This document shows, piece after piece, positions 9,559-19,978 of a DNA stretch of 64,000 nt. This DNA is from Podospora bellae-mahoneyi (lineage: Eukaryota > Ascomycota > Sordariomycetes > Sordariales > Podosporaceae): the NCBI RefSeq assembly GCF_035222275.1, contig NW_026946359.1, positions 5,890,001 through 5,954,000 of the forward strand, read 5' to 3'. Every line of letters begins with the position of its first letter. The stretch's first letter is position 1. The position numbers were made by a program, and so were the translations under genes. A model generated the notes under the pieces. That model did no database searches, had not been told where the DNA came from, and worked only from the letters and a program-made list of their open reading frames with translations.

Positions 9559-12499
9559 CTAAGAAAGACTAGCAAAAGCCCTCTTCCTCACCTCCTTCTT
9601 CTGCTTCTCCTCCTCCTCCCAATTCTCATCCACGAACCCCTTGACACTCCTCTCTTCAATCTGCATCCCCACCACCCTCAACGCCGCAATATTATACCCC
9701 ATCTCATTCTTCTGCTTCCTCAGCGCCTGCCTCAGATTGACTCTGATCCCATCCAGCATCTGGCGCATCGTCCTGCTGCTGACAATCTGCTTGTGGTGGG
9801 TTTTGAGCATGAAAAACAAGATCCTGCAGGTGAGAGGGATGTTCATGCTCCGTAGCGCGAAGAGGTTCAAAAAGGTGAACAGCATCGGCACTGACGCAAA
9901 GGGAAGAACCAGAAGCGCATCGTGGAGCGCGGACGCTTTGATCTTGGAGAGGGTGTTCATCACGTATTGCTCCGCCGTGATGTTCCCCAGCGCCATGAAG
10001 ATGGCGTGCCGTTGCGGCGGCGCAAGGTTGGGGTTGGAAGCCTTGGCTACTTCCCACTCTTTCACCACGTTGAGGTCTGCCAGGCCGAGCTCGAGGGCCT
10101 CGGCTATTCTCTCTCCTGCCATCAACGTCTCAACCGTCTGTTTTGATGCTGCGGCAACCTCGCGGTTTTCATCCTGGGCGTCGGCGTCTTGCTCTAGGGA
10201 GGTGGTGAGCGTAGATTCGTAAAGCTCTTCCAGTTCCTTTTCGCGCTCTTCCTCGAGGAAGATCTGCTCGTCCGTTTCCTCCCATACACGAATAGACTTG
10301 TCGTGAGAGGCGGACACGAGGAAGTTACCCGCGTGGGAGATGGCAAGGGCCCAGATCTCCCCGTGGTGGCCGTCGATACGTTGGATTTGCTCGAATTTAT
10401 CCCCGTCCCAGTATTTGATCGTGCGGTCTTTGGACGCGGAAAAGAAGTGATGTCCGTTGCCGTCCGAGTTGTGGGGGATGAAGGCTACTTGAAGGATCGA
10501 GTCTTGGTGACCAAACAAGGCTTTGTGGCAGTCGCCGAAATCGAGACCCCATATTCTGATGTTCTTGTCGGCGGAGGAGGTGATGATTAGTTTGCTGTCG
10601 AAGGAGATGTCCATGCTTAAGACGGGGAGTTTGTGGCCGTAGAGGTTGAGATAGAGTTTGAGGGAGTCGACAAAGAAGACCTTGACTGTGCTGTCGAGGA
10701 GAGACACAGCCAGGAGCTTGGAGTCGGGGGAGAATTTCAGACTGAGAATGTCGTCAGATACCTTGAGTATCCTCGACTGGACCAGCTTGAGTTTTGGTGT
10801 GGTTCTCGTGGTGCCAAGAACTTGCTCCTGGACAATCTTGAAATCCCAGAATTTGGCTGCTTTGTCGGCACCTCCTGACACCACAGACTTGCCATCTGGG
10901 TGGACTTGTAGCGCCCAGATAGCATGGCCCTCGTGTGCATTCACGCTCTCCAACAACGCCGCGGAAGCCACATCGTACAGTTGGAGCTCTCCCTCCTTGG
11001 TTCCCACCACTACCACCTTGTCACCTGGCAAAAATGCGCAGCAGAGCGCATAACCACACTCAAATGTTCTGATGCAGGCTTGTGTCTTTACGTTCCAAAT
11101 CTTGAGCGAACCATTGGCAGCAGATGCCAGCATTTTGTCGTCCGAGCTGAGTGATAGCGAGCGGATGTCTGTGCGATGGCCTGGGAGATCAACACCCAGT
11201 GCCTTGTTGTAATCTGCAACATCGGTCTTGGACTTGAGCTTGTCTTTTCCAACAATCGTATAGAGCTCCAACAAGTTGTTTGTGGACCCTACAAGTAATT
11301 GCAGGTCCTTGCTCCCTTGTTGTATCGCCCAGTCGACTGATCTGACCTTGCCCGTGGTTCGTACGATAACGTGCTGCGCAAACACATCAGAAATCTCGGC
11401 CTTGTTGATATCGTCGGCGCCCTCATCCTCCATATCAACATCGGCGCCCTTCTTATCTTTTGCCAGCTTCTCCTTTCTTCTCTTCTTTTTCCTGGCCAAG
11501 CTCTTCTTGACCTCTGATTCCGTCCGTATCCTCCAAATTTCAACGTTCTTCTCGACTCCGTGTACGGCGAAGTAATCCCGGCGGGGGTGGAAAATAACCT
11601 CGACTGCGCGTTCTTTGCTCGATCGGTGTAATGTGCCTCTATCGTGGAGGAAGTTTACTGATTGTGAAAGGTCGACTCGTTGCGCCGAGGCAGCCAGTGC
11701 CACGACATCCAATGCCCACACCTTCATTTCGCCATCGTTCCCAGCAGTCACGCAGCCGCTCAGATCCGGCGAAACTCCTAGCGCCCAGCATTCGCCATTG
11801 CTTTGCGCAACGTGTGTCTCGATACAGTGGCGGGATGAAAGATCCCAGAGCTTAATCAGCGAATCCTTTCCTGTCGTAAGAAGGAATCCCTCTGCGCCAT
11901 CGTTGTCCACCGCCATCAACGCCTGCTCTCCATCTTCTTCCTGCACCACCGGCTCCGGCTCAATGAACCTCAGGCCGGTAACCTGATCTTTGTGTCCTCT
12001 CAGCTTGTACTGTCCCACCTCGGCCACCAGATCCCAAACAATAACGTCGGTATCCTTCGAACCGGAGGCCAGGCGCACACCAGTCTTGTCGAAAGCGAGA
12101 ATAGTGACGGCCGACTTGTGGCCGTTGAAGCTCACTACGGAGGTGGCGATCTTGCTGTCCCAAATGCGAATACTGCCATTTTCGTAGCCGACAGCGAACA
12201 GATCGGGGTCGGTCTTGCTTTGCGCGATTGCCGTTACCAGAGCTCTGTTGTTCTCTTCTTTCCAGCGGCTGAGGAGTTCGCCCTTCTTGATATCCCAGAC
12301 TAGCACCTCCTCATTGGCGGCGACGACAGCTTGGCCGGCGCTGCTTTTCGTCTTGTCCTTGGACGACCAGACAATGTTGGAGCTGCTGGATGCGACGACG
12401 CCGAAGGACTTTGATGGCTCGAATTTTCTGAGACGGTTAGGGGTGTTATCGAACAGAGCGATGGTTCCAGACGAATACTTACAGGTAGGACTTGACCAT
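9559..12499 (-). CDS. UTP12: UTP12/DIP2 U3 snoRNP WD40 protein (961 aa)
   Basis: A subunit of the UTP-B module of the small-subunit processome, which acts in the nucleolus in early 18S rRNA processing (human orthologue WDR3). Exon 1 is only 17 nt (12499-12483) and gives MVKSYL; exon 2 (12427-9559) continues KFEPSKSFGVVAS, the conserved start of this family. The long open frame upstream of the intron is not coding. The body is a series of WD40 units (endings VIVWDL, LIKLWDL, SLKIWNV, AAKFWDF, NIRIWGL, TIKYWDG, SIRVWEE) forming two propellers. A basic KKSLARKKKRRKEK insert is a likely nucleolar signal. The final 180 residues are the alpha-helical Utp12 domain used for assembly with the other UTP-B proteins. 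Length agrees with yeast Dip2 (about 940). It is divergent from ARPC2. Confidence 0.96.
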
Positions 12500-12850
12500 A
12501 TTTGCGACTCGAGATTATCCAATGCAGGCGCACCTCTCAATCGTTGTGGAATGTCCTTGCGCTTCGAGGGAAGTGCTTGTCTTGCCCAGGACTTTTTTTT
12601 GGCGGCGATAAGATAAGAATTGCAAAGGTGAAAACACTCGACACTAGCCACACCCGTCGGCAGGGGTTCAGTGGCTGCGGCTCCAGGAATTGCGGGGCAG
12701 TAGCTTCAGGGGAGGGGCCTGGTCCGCAGCTTGTCGCAAGCCGAGCAACGTCAGCCTTCCCAGTTGCAACTGACAGGCCCCACTAAAGCTTTCCCCCAAC
12801 TTCATCATCAACACCATAGCTACCCGTCGAAGCCGAAACCAGGGGACAAG
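12500..12850. promoter_or_regulatory. divergent promoter UTP12 / ARPC2
   Basis: Only 351 bases separate the two start codons, so both promoters share this space. No TATA box stands out. The long open frame that runs upstream of UTP12 into this region is not part of the gene because the family's N-terminus is supplied by the 17-nt first exon. Confidence 0.55.
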
Positions 12851-14002
12851 ATGTTGCTGCTCGATTACCAGAATGTGCTGATACAAACGGTGCTCACGGA
12901 GCGTTTCTCCGGGTGAGTGTTGTCTTGTCTCTACCACTCTCACCGCCAAGCCCCCCCTGACCATCACCGCCATAGCTAACCAACAATGCGCCCAACACAG
13001 AGCACCCCCCGTGTCCATCGACCAGACCGTGTCCGACTTTGACGGCGTCATCTTCCACATCTCCACCCCCGACACCAAGACGAAGATTGTTGTGTCTATG
13101 CAAATCCGCTGCTACAAGGACCTTGTTCGTTACGGCGCTGAGGAGCTCCTGGCTGAGGAATATGGCCCGTATGTTATCCCGCCCGAGCCGGGTTATGACT
13201 TTTCCCTCCAGATCGACCTCGAGAATCTCCCAGAGGAAAAGGAAGCCCGCGATGCGTTGATCATGAAGATTGCTCTGTTGAAGCGCAATGCCATGGCTGC
13301 CCCTTTTAAGCAGGCGTACGAGGAGCACTACCACCTGAAGGCCGAGGCGGCCAAGTTCACATCCGAAGAAGCGCCACAGGGTGTCAAGGAGGGCGGGTCC
13401 GTGAAGGCTATTCAGTACCGTGAGGAGGAGGCGATCTATGTCAAGGCCAGTCATGATCGCGTCACTGTTATTTTCAGTACCGTGTTCAGGGAGGAGACGG
13501 ATCGCGTGTTTGGAAAGGTGTTCATCCAGGAGTTTGTGGATGCCCGCCGGAGAGCTATTCAGAACGCGCCTCAGGTGCTGTTCAGGAATGATCCGCCATT
13601 GGAGTTGCAGGGTGTGCCGGGTGTGAAGAATACCGGCACCGGGGAGATTGGTTATGTTACTTTTGGTATGTCTCGACATAACCGGCGTGGGATGACATGT
13701 GCTAACATACAAACTAGTTTTGTTCCCTCGCCACTTGACTCCTCAGCGTATGAATGATGTTATTTCACATATTCAGACCTTCCGCGATTACTTCCACTAC
13801 CATATCAAGGCCTCCAAGGCTTATATCCACACTCGGATGAGAAGGCGGACGGCAGACTTCCTCCAGGGTATGTTCGTTCCCTACCACTGTTCCCTGAGTA
13901 TCATCCTAACGCTTTATATCAGTCCTCCGGAGAGCGAGACCAGAGAACGAAGAAAAGGAGCGCAAGACAGCGAGCGGGAGAACCTTCAAGGCTGGAAACT
14001 AG
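12851..14002 (+). CDS. ARPC2: Arp2/3 complex subunit 2, ARPC2/Arc35 (318 aa)
   Basis: One of the two core scaffold subunits of the Arp2/3 actin-nucleating complex; it contacts the mother filament and organises cortical actin patches. Exons are 12851-12912, 13001-13665, 13718-13867 and 13923-14002, all GT/AG, total 957 nt. The protein starts [12 protein letters not shown] and continues with [15 protein letters not shown]-like [33 protein letters not shown], the segment [18 protein letters not shown], and ends with the long C-terminal helix [22 protein letters not shown], the classic ARPC2 helix. Size and domain order fit the family. It is divergent from UTP12 and followed by 4 kb without genes. 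Confidence 0.96.
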
Positions 14003-17000
14003 TTTGTTTGGGGCGTGTTTTGGAGTTGAGCGTCTTTTATGGATGTTGTGTATAGGGTAGAGCAATGCAAGCAACGGTCAGGTGACTAATTTACAGACAA
14101 GACCTTGGATCGCTGCTCCTTCCCACATCACTGCGTTACCGCATCAACCACTGCCACATCAACACGTTACCCCTTCATCATGTCAACACACTACCCCTTG
14201 GCCACAATAATCCATTACCCTTTATAGAATTGGCGCATTGCCCCTTCGCCATCTTATCATACCACTAGTTCTAGTCGCTCTGAAGACCCTCACTTGTTTC
14301 TTTTTGACATATTGACATATCAATACAGGGTAGCGTACCTTGGACATCTTACCTTGTCTTGTCAGGGGCACTTCAACCGTCAGCTGCACTTTCCCTTCTT
14401 TTCATATCCGGCACTGTAAAATTTGCAAACCCACCAACGCTCTTCGTTTACTCCTCCTTCCGTCTTCGGAATCCCCTCATTTTCACTCATCTAGCCATGC
14501 CCCTTGACCCAGAGGGCCAGGTTTCACAGCATCCACCTGGCGTGTTACAGCTTCAAGTCGTGCCCACCGCCGGAGCCGCATGTCCTGTATCTCTTCGTTT
14601 AGGGTTTCTTCCTGTCCTTTTACTTACCTACCTACCTAGGTACACGCCCCTCCCACAGTCCCGTCCGCCCGCCTCGTACTGCCCGTTGCTGCTTGATGCG
14701 GTGTTTGCTTTTTTTCTCGTGAGCACAGCATACCCTAGCGGTGGTGGGTGGGGGGCGGGCACGACATGCGCCCTTCCCCCTTCCATGGCTGACCTATGCT
14801 GTGATCCCTTCATGGCTGGAAACCTACCTACCTACCTTGTCGGTTTCGCCCGTGCTTTTTGGCTTGTGGTCGGCGGTCTCCGCGTGAGGTATGGGGTTGT
14901 GGGTTACAAAAGAGGGAGGACAAAAAAGTTGAAGAAATAGATTAATCTGACCCGGGAGTTTGGGGAGGTTGAAAGGGCGGAAGTCTCGGTGGACGGATTG
15001 GGGAGAGGATGGTGGTAATATGACGGGATTGTAGAACTATCTGTTTGATAGGTGGCATGGCATGGTGAGGTTATGTTTGGGGTTGTGGATTTGTTTACCT
15101 CTATGACAAGAGGTGTGTGCAGAGGGGTGACGTGATGGATAAGATGAAGCTTTTGATCACGTTATTGACAATTGGTAGTCGATCCGGGCCGATCCTCCCG
15201 GTTGCCGTCCTCTCTCTCGGTCATTCGAAAGAACGTTTGGGGGTCATGTCAGCTCTCCTCTCAAGTTTCAGCCCCCAAACTCCCCCCATTCCGGAGTGCA
15301 TTTCATCTGCCGAAACGTGCATCCCCCAGGTTTTGATACTGTCTTGCAACGTCACCAGGTGTGAGTGGGCTCTTTTGCAGCTACCATCTCGATATCAGGC
15401 AGGTGCCCCGGACTCTGTATGTTCAGGTGTGTTCCAGAAGGGTGGTGTGATCGCTATGGTGCTCAATTACCTCACCACTTTCTCTCTCACACACACACCA
15501 GTGGGTTAGGTATCTGGTGTCCTAGCTTTCGGTCCGGCTAAATCGCTTGATTGCACACACTTCCCGACCAAAGTCTGCCGTCCCCAGGTATTCTTTGTCC
15601 AGTCCGGTAGTTTACTGCGTGCAATATAGATTACAGCTGGAAAAACGGCTAGGTCTCGTTGGAAGATTCTGAGACTTCCTTTCGGTCCCGAGCAATATAT
15701 GGTCGACAGAAGGGGTTGCAGCTGAGGCAGTGCAAAATACTACAGGTCAATAAACCAGCTTGAAGCAAAAAGATTATGCTGTGTCTGAAACCAGCAAGTT
15801 TGAGAATTCGAGTCTCCTCGTATCTTTTCGTGGGGGATGGAAAGTGAAGGCGGGGGAAAGTTTCACTTGACTGGTGGAAAATGCATCATCGTGAGGGGAT
15901 ACATAAGCAGATAAAAGAAAATGGTGCAATCATTTGCTTGCTCACCCTCACACACACACCAACTTGCCCTGTTTGTGTGTGGGTGAGAAGAAAAGCAGGC
16001 TCAGTTGCGTGACCAACCTATTGGACTTACGTCAATCTTATGCCTCGCTCAGCATCCCGCTCTTGAAGCTTGTGAGGAGTAACTTACCTTATGTCTCGGA
16101 CTCGGGAGAATACTCTTATCGAGCCAGTTACAGGCGCCCTTCTTCCCCTCTTCAGCCCTTTTCGTCACGAGCCTTGGCTGGCTAGCTACCAACCTACCCA
16201 ACTCCATCCAACAGGCTGAACTTCTCTTCCCCATCCCGTGAATGACTCTGACTCGAACCAACCCCCACCGGCCCGCATCCCGACAGGCAGACTGTCAGAC
16301 TCCGTACCCGGAGCATCGCCCTGAAAATAACCAAGCGCTGACTTCCACAGCGGCCGACAAGGCAGGTCCGTTGGGTGATTGGTAATTACCTACCTAGGTA
16401 GATAGCCAACCCGAAATCCAGCGAACCCGAGAAGAATCAGAACTCGTCATCAGCTCGGTCGGTCGGTCGCATCCCTTTGGGACTAATGCATGAGCTCAAG
16501 TCTCGGAAGAGGCCTCCACGGGAACAGTCACTGCAAAAGATGAAGCTACTGCGAAGAATATCACGAATGCAAAAAAGACCAAGGTACAGAGCAGTGTGAA
16601 AGTATGTAAAAGGTGTACTGAAAATTTAATTCGCTGTCCTAGCTACAAGAAATATTCCAAGAGAGTATCGATCGCGGTATCCATATGGTTGGGCGTTCCA
16701 GCAACAACCGGACCATGTCCGAAAGAAATGTCTCTCCCCCCCCTCCTCCTCTCACTGTTCAATTCCATATATGTCTGGTGGCCGTGAAAAGTATATCCAA
16801 AAACGAAAAAAAAAATTGTATAGAAGAAAAGAAAAACCGAAATCCACAATATGTACCCAAATCCGTCAAATCAAGTCCCCGTTTTCTGGCATCGCAAGGA
16901 GGGTGTGACTGCTTGTGGGCGATGGTGAACAGGGTCGGGCCTGTACTTCTTGATGCGACCATAAAAAAAAGAAGACTGCCCTTTTCTGTCACTCCTACCC

Positions 17001-18073
17001 AATTGGAGTCCCCCTCCTGCGAGGGATGCAAAGTCAGTTGAGCCATCGCCGTGTTACCGGCGACTCGCTCAGATATGACTCCCATCCCTTGCCGCTGTGT
17101 TCCGACCCATTTTCCTCCTCGGGGGGCGCTGCGAAGTCCGGCGGTGTGTGAACGACAACCGCGGGGAGGGCAGGCCCAAAACATGTTTGTGAAAGTTGGC
17201 GAGTGAAGGTGTTGAAGACATAAGAAAATAAAAATCGTTCATGAAGATGGTGTCGTCGTGACTGTGGTGTCCAGGTCGCAGCACGGCTCCGCGTTGCCGG
17301 GGCTCTTCCTCCCCGCAAGGGGCTTCCCGCGCAATGTTGACAAGGACAAATGCTCGCCGTTTTCCTTCTCAACCCCAATTTTGTTGTGTAAATTGTGTTG
17401 CCAGTCTGACTGTCTGCGAGAGATTTCTCCGCATCGCTGACAGGCCCGCGACGGCGATCCTCCAGTGTACAAAGGAGAAGGAATGATGTCGTAACAAAAT
17501 AATCAATCCAAATCCGCCAATGTTCGCCGTGTTCCGCCCGCCGACCTCGCAGCAAAAAGCTCTGCTGGAAACAACCCAATACCAAGCGCCATAGGAAATA
17601 CCATATGAAAAGAGAAGCCGTGTCCGAAATAGTAGGAGAGTAAAGAACATTAATCGTAGAGGAGATGCGTCCAAGAAAAATCAAAAAAGCCAATGCTCGC
17701 TTGCTAATTTTGCCAATCGAAAAGACCAAATACAAGGACAACGCAGAAAATCAGGCTGGGAAAATGTCCAAAAGAGAAGGAGAAAAAAGGCGGGCAACTC
17801 CTGTTCGCACAAGAGCGCAAAGAAGTAACAAATGTCGGAGAGCGTGAGCTGGTAGATATCTGTTTTGTGTGTGTATGTGTGTGTGTGTGTCGCGGGAGCG
17901 GAAGAATTGTATGTGTGGTGGGTTTGAGAAAAAGTCATCCCTGAGGAAAAGAAAAACCGAAAATGCTGAAAGCGCCCAACGCTATGCATGTCGTGTGTTT
18001 CATGCAGTGTCATTCGTAGGCCGTGAACCTCGTCTCTCGTGTCGTGTAGTCGTCATCAAAGGTGTTCCATAGC
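14003..18073. other. 4.1-kb gene-free stretch between ARPC2 and the bZIP gene
   Basis: Both neighbours end here (convergent), so their 3' UTRs lie at the two edges. The inner 3 kb has no supported gene. The texture is simple-sequence rich: ACCT repeats with CCTAGG at about 14625-14640, 14822-14836 and 16386-16402, GGTC repeats near 16458, and CA/GT tracts near 15488, 15948 and 17866. Open frames at 14359-14940 (plus) and 17034-17741 (minus) were considered and rejected. Non-coding RNA is possible but not shown. Confidence 0.45.
17866..17890. repeat. GT microsatellite
   Basis: A GT dinucleotide tract with one interruption (GTGTGTGTATGTGTGTGTGT), located about 190 bases beyond the stop codon of the minus-strand bZIP gene, probably within its 3' UTR. 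Confidence 0.8.
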
Positions 18074-19978
18074 TTATGACCGGTCGTTGCCGCTGGAGGC
18101 TTGAGCAGAGTTGCTCTCAGCAATCATCTTGGCAAACGATCGGACGACGTCGCTTGGAACCTGGTCCCAGAGCAGCGACCGAGTGTAGACTTCGGCAGCC
18201 GACTGCTTATTGGCATTGCGCATGTTGGCGAGAGCCTCGGCGAGATTGCGTCTGCCCTGGCTCGTAGTCCTTTCGGCACCAGCACTAGGGAGGAAATCTT
18301 GCGAGGTCAAGTCATTATATTGCGCAGCCGTAAGCGAGAAGATCTGCTCGTTGGTCTGCTGTTCGGTGGGCCGCGTCAGGGCATCGGCCATCTCACCGAG
18401 CATCGATGGTGCGACGTTGTCCACCATCGGCGTGGCAAGCGGGAGCGATGAGCCTGAGGCCTGGGTCCAGCTGGTGCCGGATGGCTGAGGAGCCATCGCA
18501 GCGACCCCCGAGGGGGCCTGGCCGCTGACGCCGGCATCCTTGAGCACGTTCTCGAGGAGGGTCGCGGACGCGGCGCGGACATCCTCGGACACGCGGGGAA
18601 TGCTGGGGGTCGAGCGGCTCGAGAGGACGAAAGCGCCGACGAGGAAGAGCATGAAGAGGAGGCCGCCAGGCTGGGCGGGCTTCTCGGAGTCGGTCGGCAG
18701 AGCGATCTCGGGCTTCTTGGTGGAGACGAGCTGCATCTCTTGCTTGACCTCGGCAGTCTGCTCCAAGGGGAACTCGCCAAAGACGGGCATGTTCTCCCAG
18801 GAACCATCCATGGTGATGCCGTCCATCTCGTTAAAAGCGCCGGGGAAGCCCGGTGCGTTAGAGGTGGCACCCTCCATGGACTGCACGTGGTTGGTCAGGA
18901 CGCCGATCTTCTTCCGCAGCTCGCCCGATTCGATCGTGTGCTTGCTGATCAACTCGTCACGCTCTCTCTCGAGGTTGTGGGCATAGGTCTGGTAGTCCTG
19001 CTTCTCCATCGAGAGCTTCTCAAGCTCCCTCTGCAGATCGGCGATGGTGTCCTCCAGGGAGGAGATCACCTCGGTGAAATGCTTCTTCTCATCCTCAAGA
19101 CGCTCAGTGTGAAGCTTCTTGCGTTGTCTGGAATCGAGGCTGTGAAGATGGTTAGTCATTGTTCGCTTGCATGGGGATCGAGGTACATACGCAGCCTGTC
19201 TGTTGCGAAGGAGTCGTTTCTGCTGCTTGAGCTCCTTGATCTCTTGCTCATCGGTGGACTGGGCAATCAACTGATCGATGTTGGTCAAGTTGCGCTCAGC
19301 GGGGATGTCGAAGCGTGCGTTCTTCTTCCGGATGCCATCACCCCTCCGCAAGTCGTTGTGAGAGCGGATCAAGGGGCTGGCGGGCCGCGGTCGCTTCAAG
19401 GCCTGGCTCTTGACATCCTGGGTCATCCACACGTCCTTGTGGGGGGAGGTGGGCATGGACTGAGGGAGCTGCTGAAACATGGCGGGCTGAGGTCCGGGGT
19501 TGCCAAAGGGCGTCGCTTGCACCTGGAAAGGGCTGGGCTTGGGGAACATGTTCATGGGAGCCGAGTCGTATTCCGCTGGGAGGCCGTCGAATGTCTGCAT
19601 CTGAGGGGTGGCGGATCCAGAGCTGGTCATGGGCCAGGTCTGGTTCGCGTAAACGGCGTGCTGGCCTCGGTCCATCTGCAGGAAGGGGTTGTTGCTCTGA
19701 GCGTCAAAGAAGGGGTTGTTCGACGGGACGGCCTGCATGTCCACTTGCTGCCAGCTCTCGGTTTTTGGCGAGAAGAGCGAGGGGGCGACTGCGAAAGAAT
19801 CCCTTCTGCTATCCGTCATAGAAGGGGAGTTCTCGAAGCCCGAGTCAATGCCGCTCTGGTCAAGAATGTTGTCGTCGAGTATGCTGTCAGCCTCCTCCTC
19901 AAAGTATTTTTGAGCATGGTTGGTGTCGACTGATAACGGTCCTCTGTAGAAGTTGTCCATTGGGAATGCTGAGACCAT
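18074..19978 (-). CDS. bZIP transcription factor with a membrane segment (617 aa)
   Basis: Exons are 19978-19191 and 19139-18074; the 51-nt intron (19190-19140, GTATGT...CTAAC...CAG) sits inside the bZIP basic region and is in frame with no stop, so an unspliced message would still encode protein with 17 extra residues. The first ATG is MVSAFPMDN; further upstream only a TTG is in frame. Residues 1-245 are Pro/Gln/Asn-rich. The basic region, about 247-272, contains RLLRNRQAALDSRQRKK and is followed by a heptad coiled coil up to about 350. A hydrophobic stretch, GGLLFMLFLVGAFVLSS (about 421-437), is a plausible transmembrane helix, which would make this a tethered factor in the style of ATF6/CREB3. 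The C-terminal 180 residues have no known domain. I cannot assign a characterised orthologue. The gene is isolated by 4 kb downstream and 8.9 kb upstream. Confidence 0.9.
   Translation of the reverse strand: MVSAFPMDNFYRGPLSVDTNHAQKYFEEEADSILDDNILDQSGIDSGFENSPSMTDSRRDSFAVAPSLFSPKTESWQQVDMQAVPSNNPFFDAQSNNPFLQMDRGQHAVYANQTWPMTSSGSATPQMQTFDGLPAEYDSAPMNMFPKPSPFQVQATPFGNPGPQPAMFQQLPQSMPTSPHKDVWMTQDVKSQALKRPRPASPLIRSHNDLRRGDGIRKKNARFDIPAERNLTNIDQLIAQSTDEQEIKELKQQKRLLRNRQAAYVPRSPCKRTMTNHLHSLDSRQRKKLHTERLEDEKKHFTEVISSLEDTIADLQRELEKLSMEKQDYQTYAHNLERERDELISKHTIESGELRKKIGVLTNHVQSMEGATSNAPGFPGAFNEMDGITMDGSWENMPVFGEFPLEQTAEVKQEMQLVSTKKPEIALPTDSEKPAQPGGLLFMLFLVGAFVLSSRSTPSIPRVSEDVRAASATLLENVLKDAGVSGQAPSGVAAMAPQPSGTSWTQASGSSLPLATPMVDNVAPSMLGEMADALTRPTEQQTNEQIFSLTAAQYNDLTSQDFLPSAGAERTTSQGRRNLAEALANMRNANKQSAAEVYTRSLLWDQVPSDVVRSFAKMIAESNSAQASSGNDRS

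Noticed and set aside
12500-12651. Extended UTP12 N-terminus from an open frame up to 12651
   Set aside because: The family begins MVKSYLKFEPSKSFG, which is provided by the 17-nt exon at 12499-12483 spliced to 12427; the upstream reading is intron and promoter.
14359-14940. Open frame of 193 codons on the plus strand, hydrophobic at several points
   Set aside because: It starts from a TTG, contains simple-sequence ACCT repeats that read as chance hydrophobics, and lacks any domain or splice support.
17034-17741. Open frame of 235 codons on the minus strand downstream of the bZIP gene
   Set aside because: It has no known motif, odd composition (many Arg, Ser, Cys), no convincing start context, and lies where the bZIP 3' UTR is expected. 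Overlapping frames on both strands suggest chance.
18740-19933. 397-codon frame on the plus strand
   Set aside because: It is the antisense shadow of the bZIP gene; the minus-strand reading has clear bZIP motifs and splice sites.
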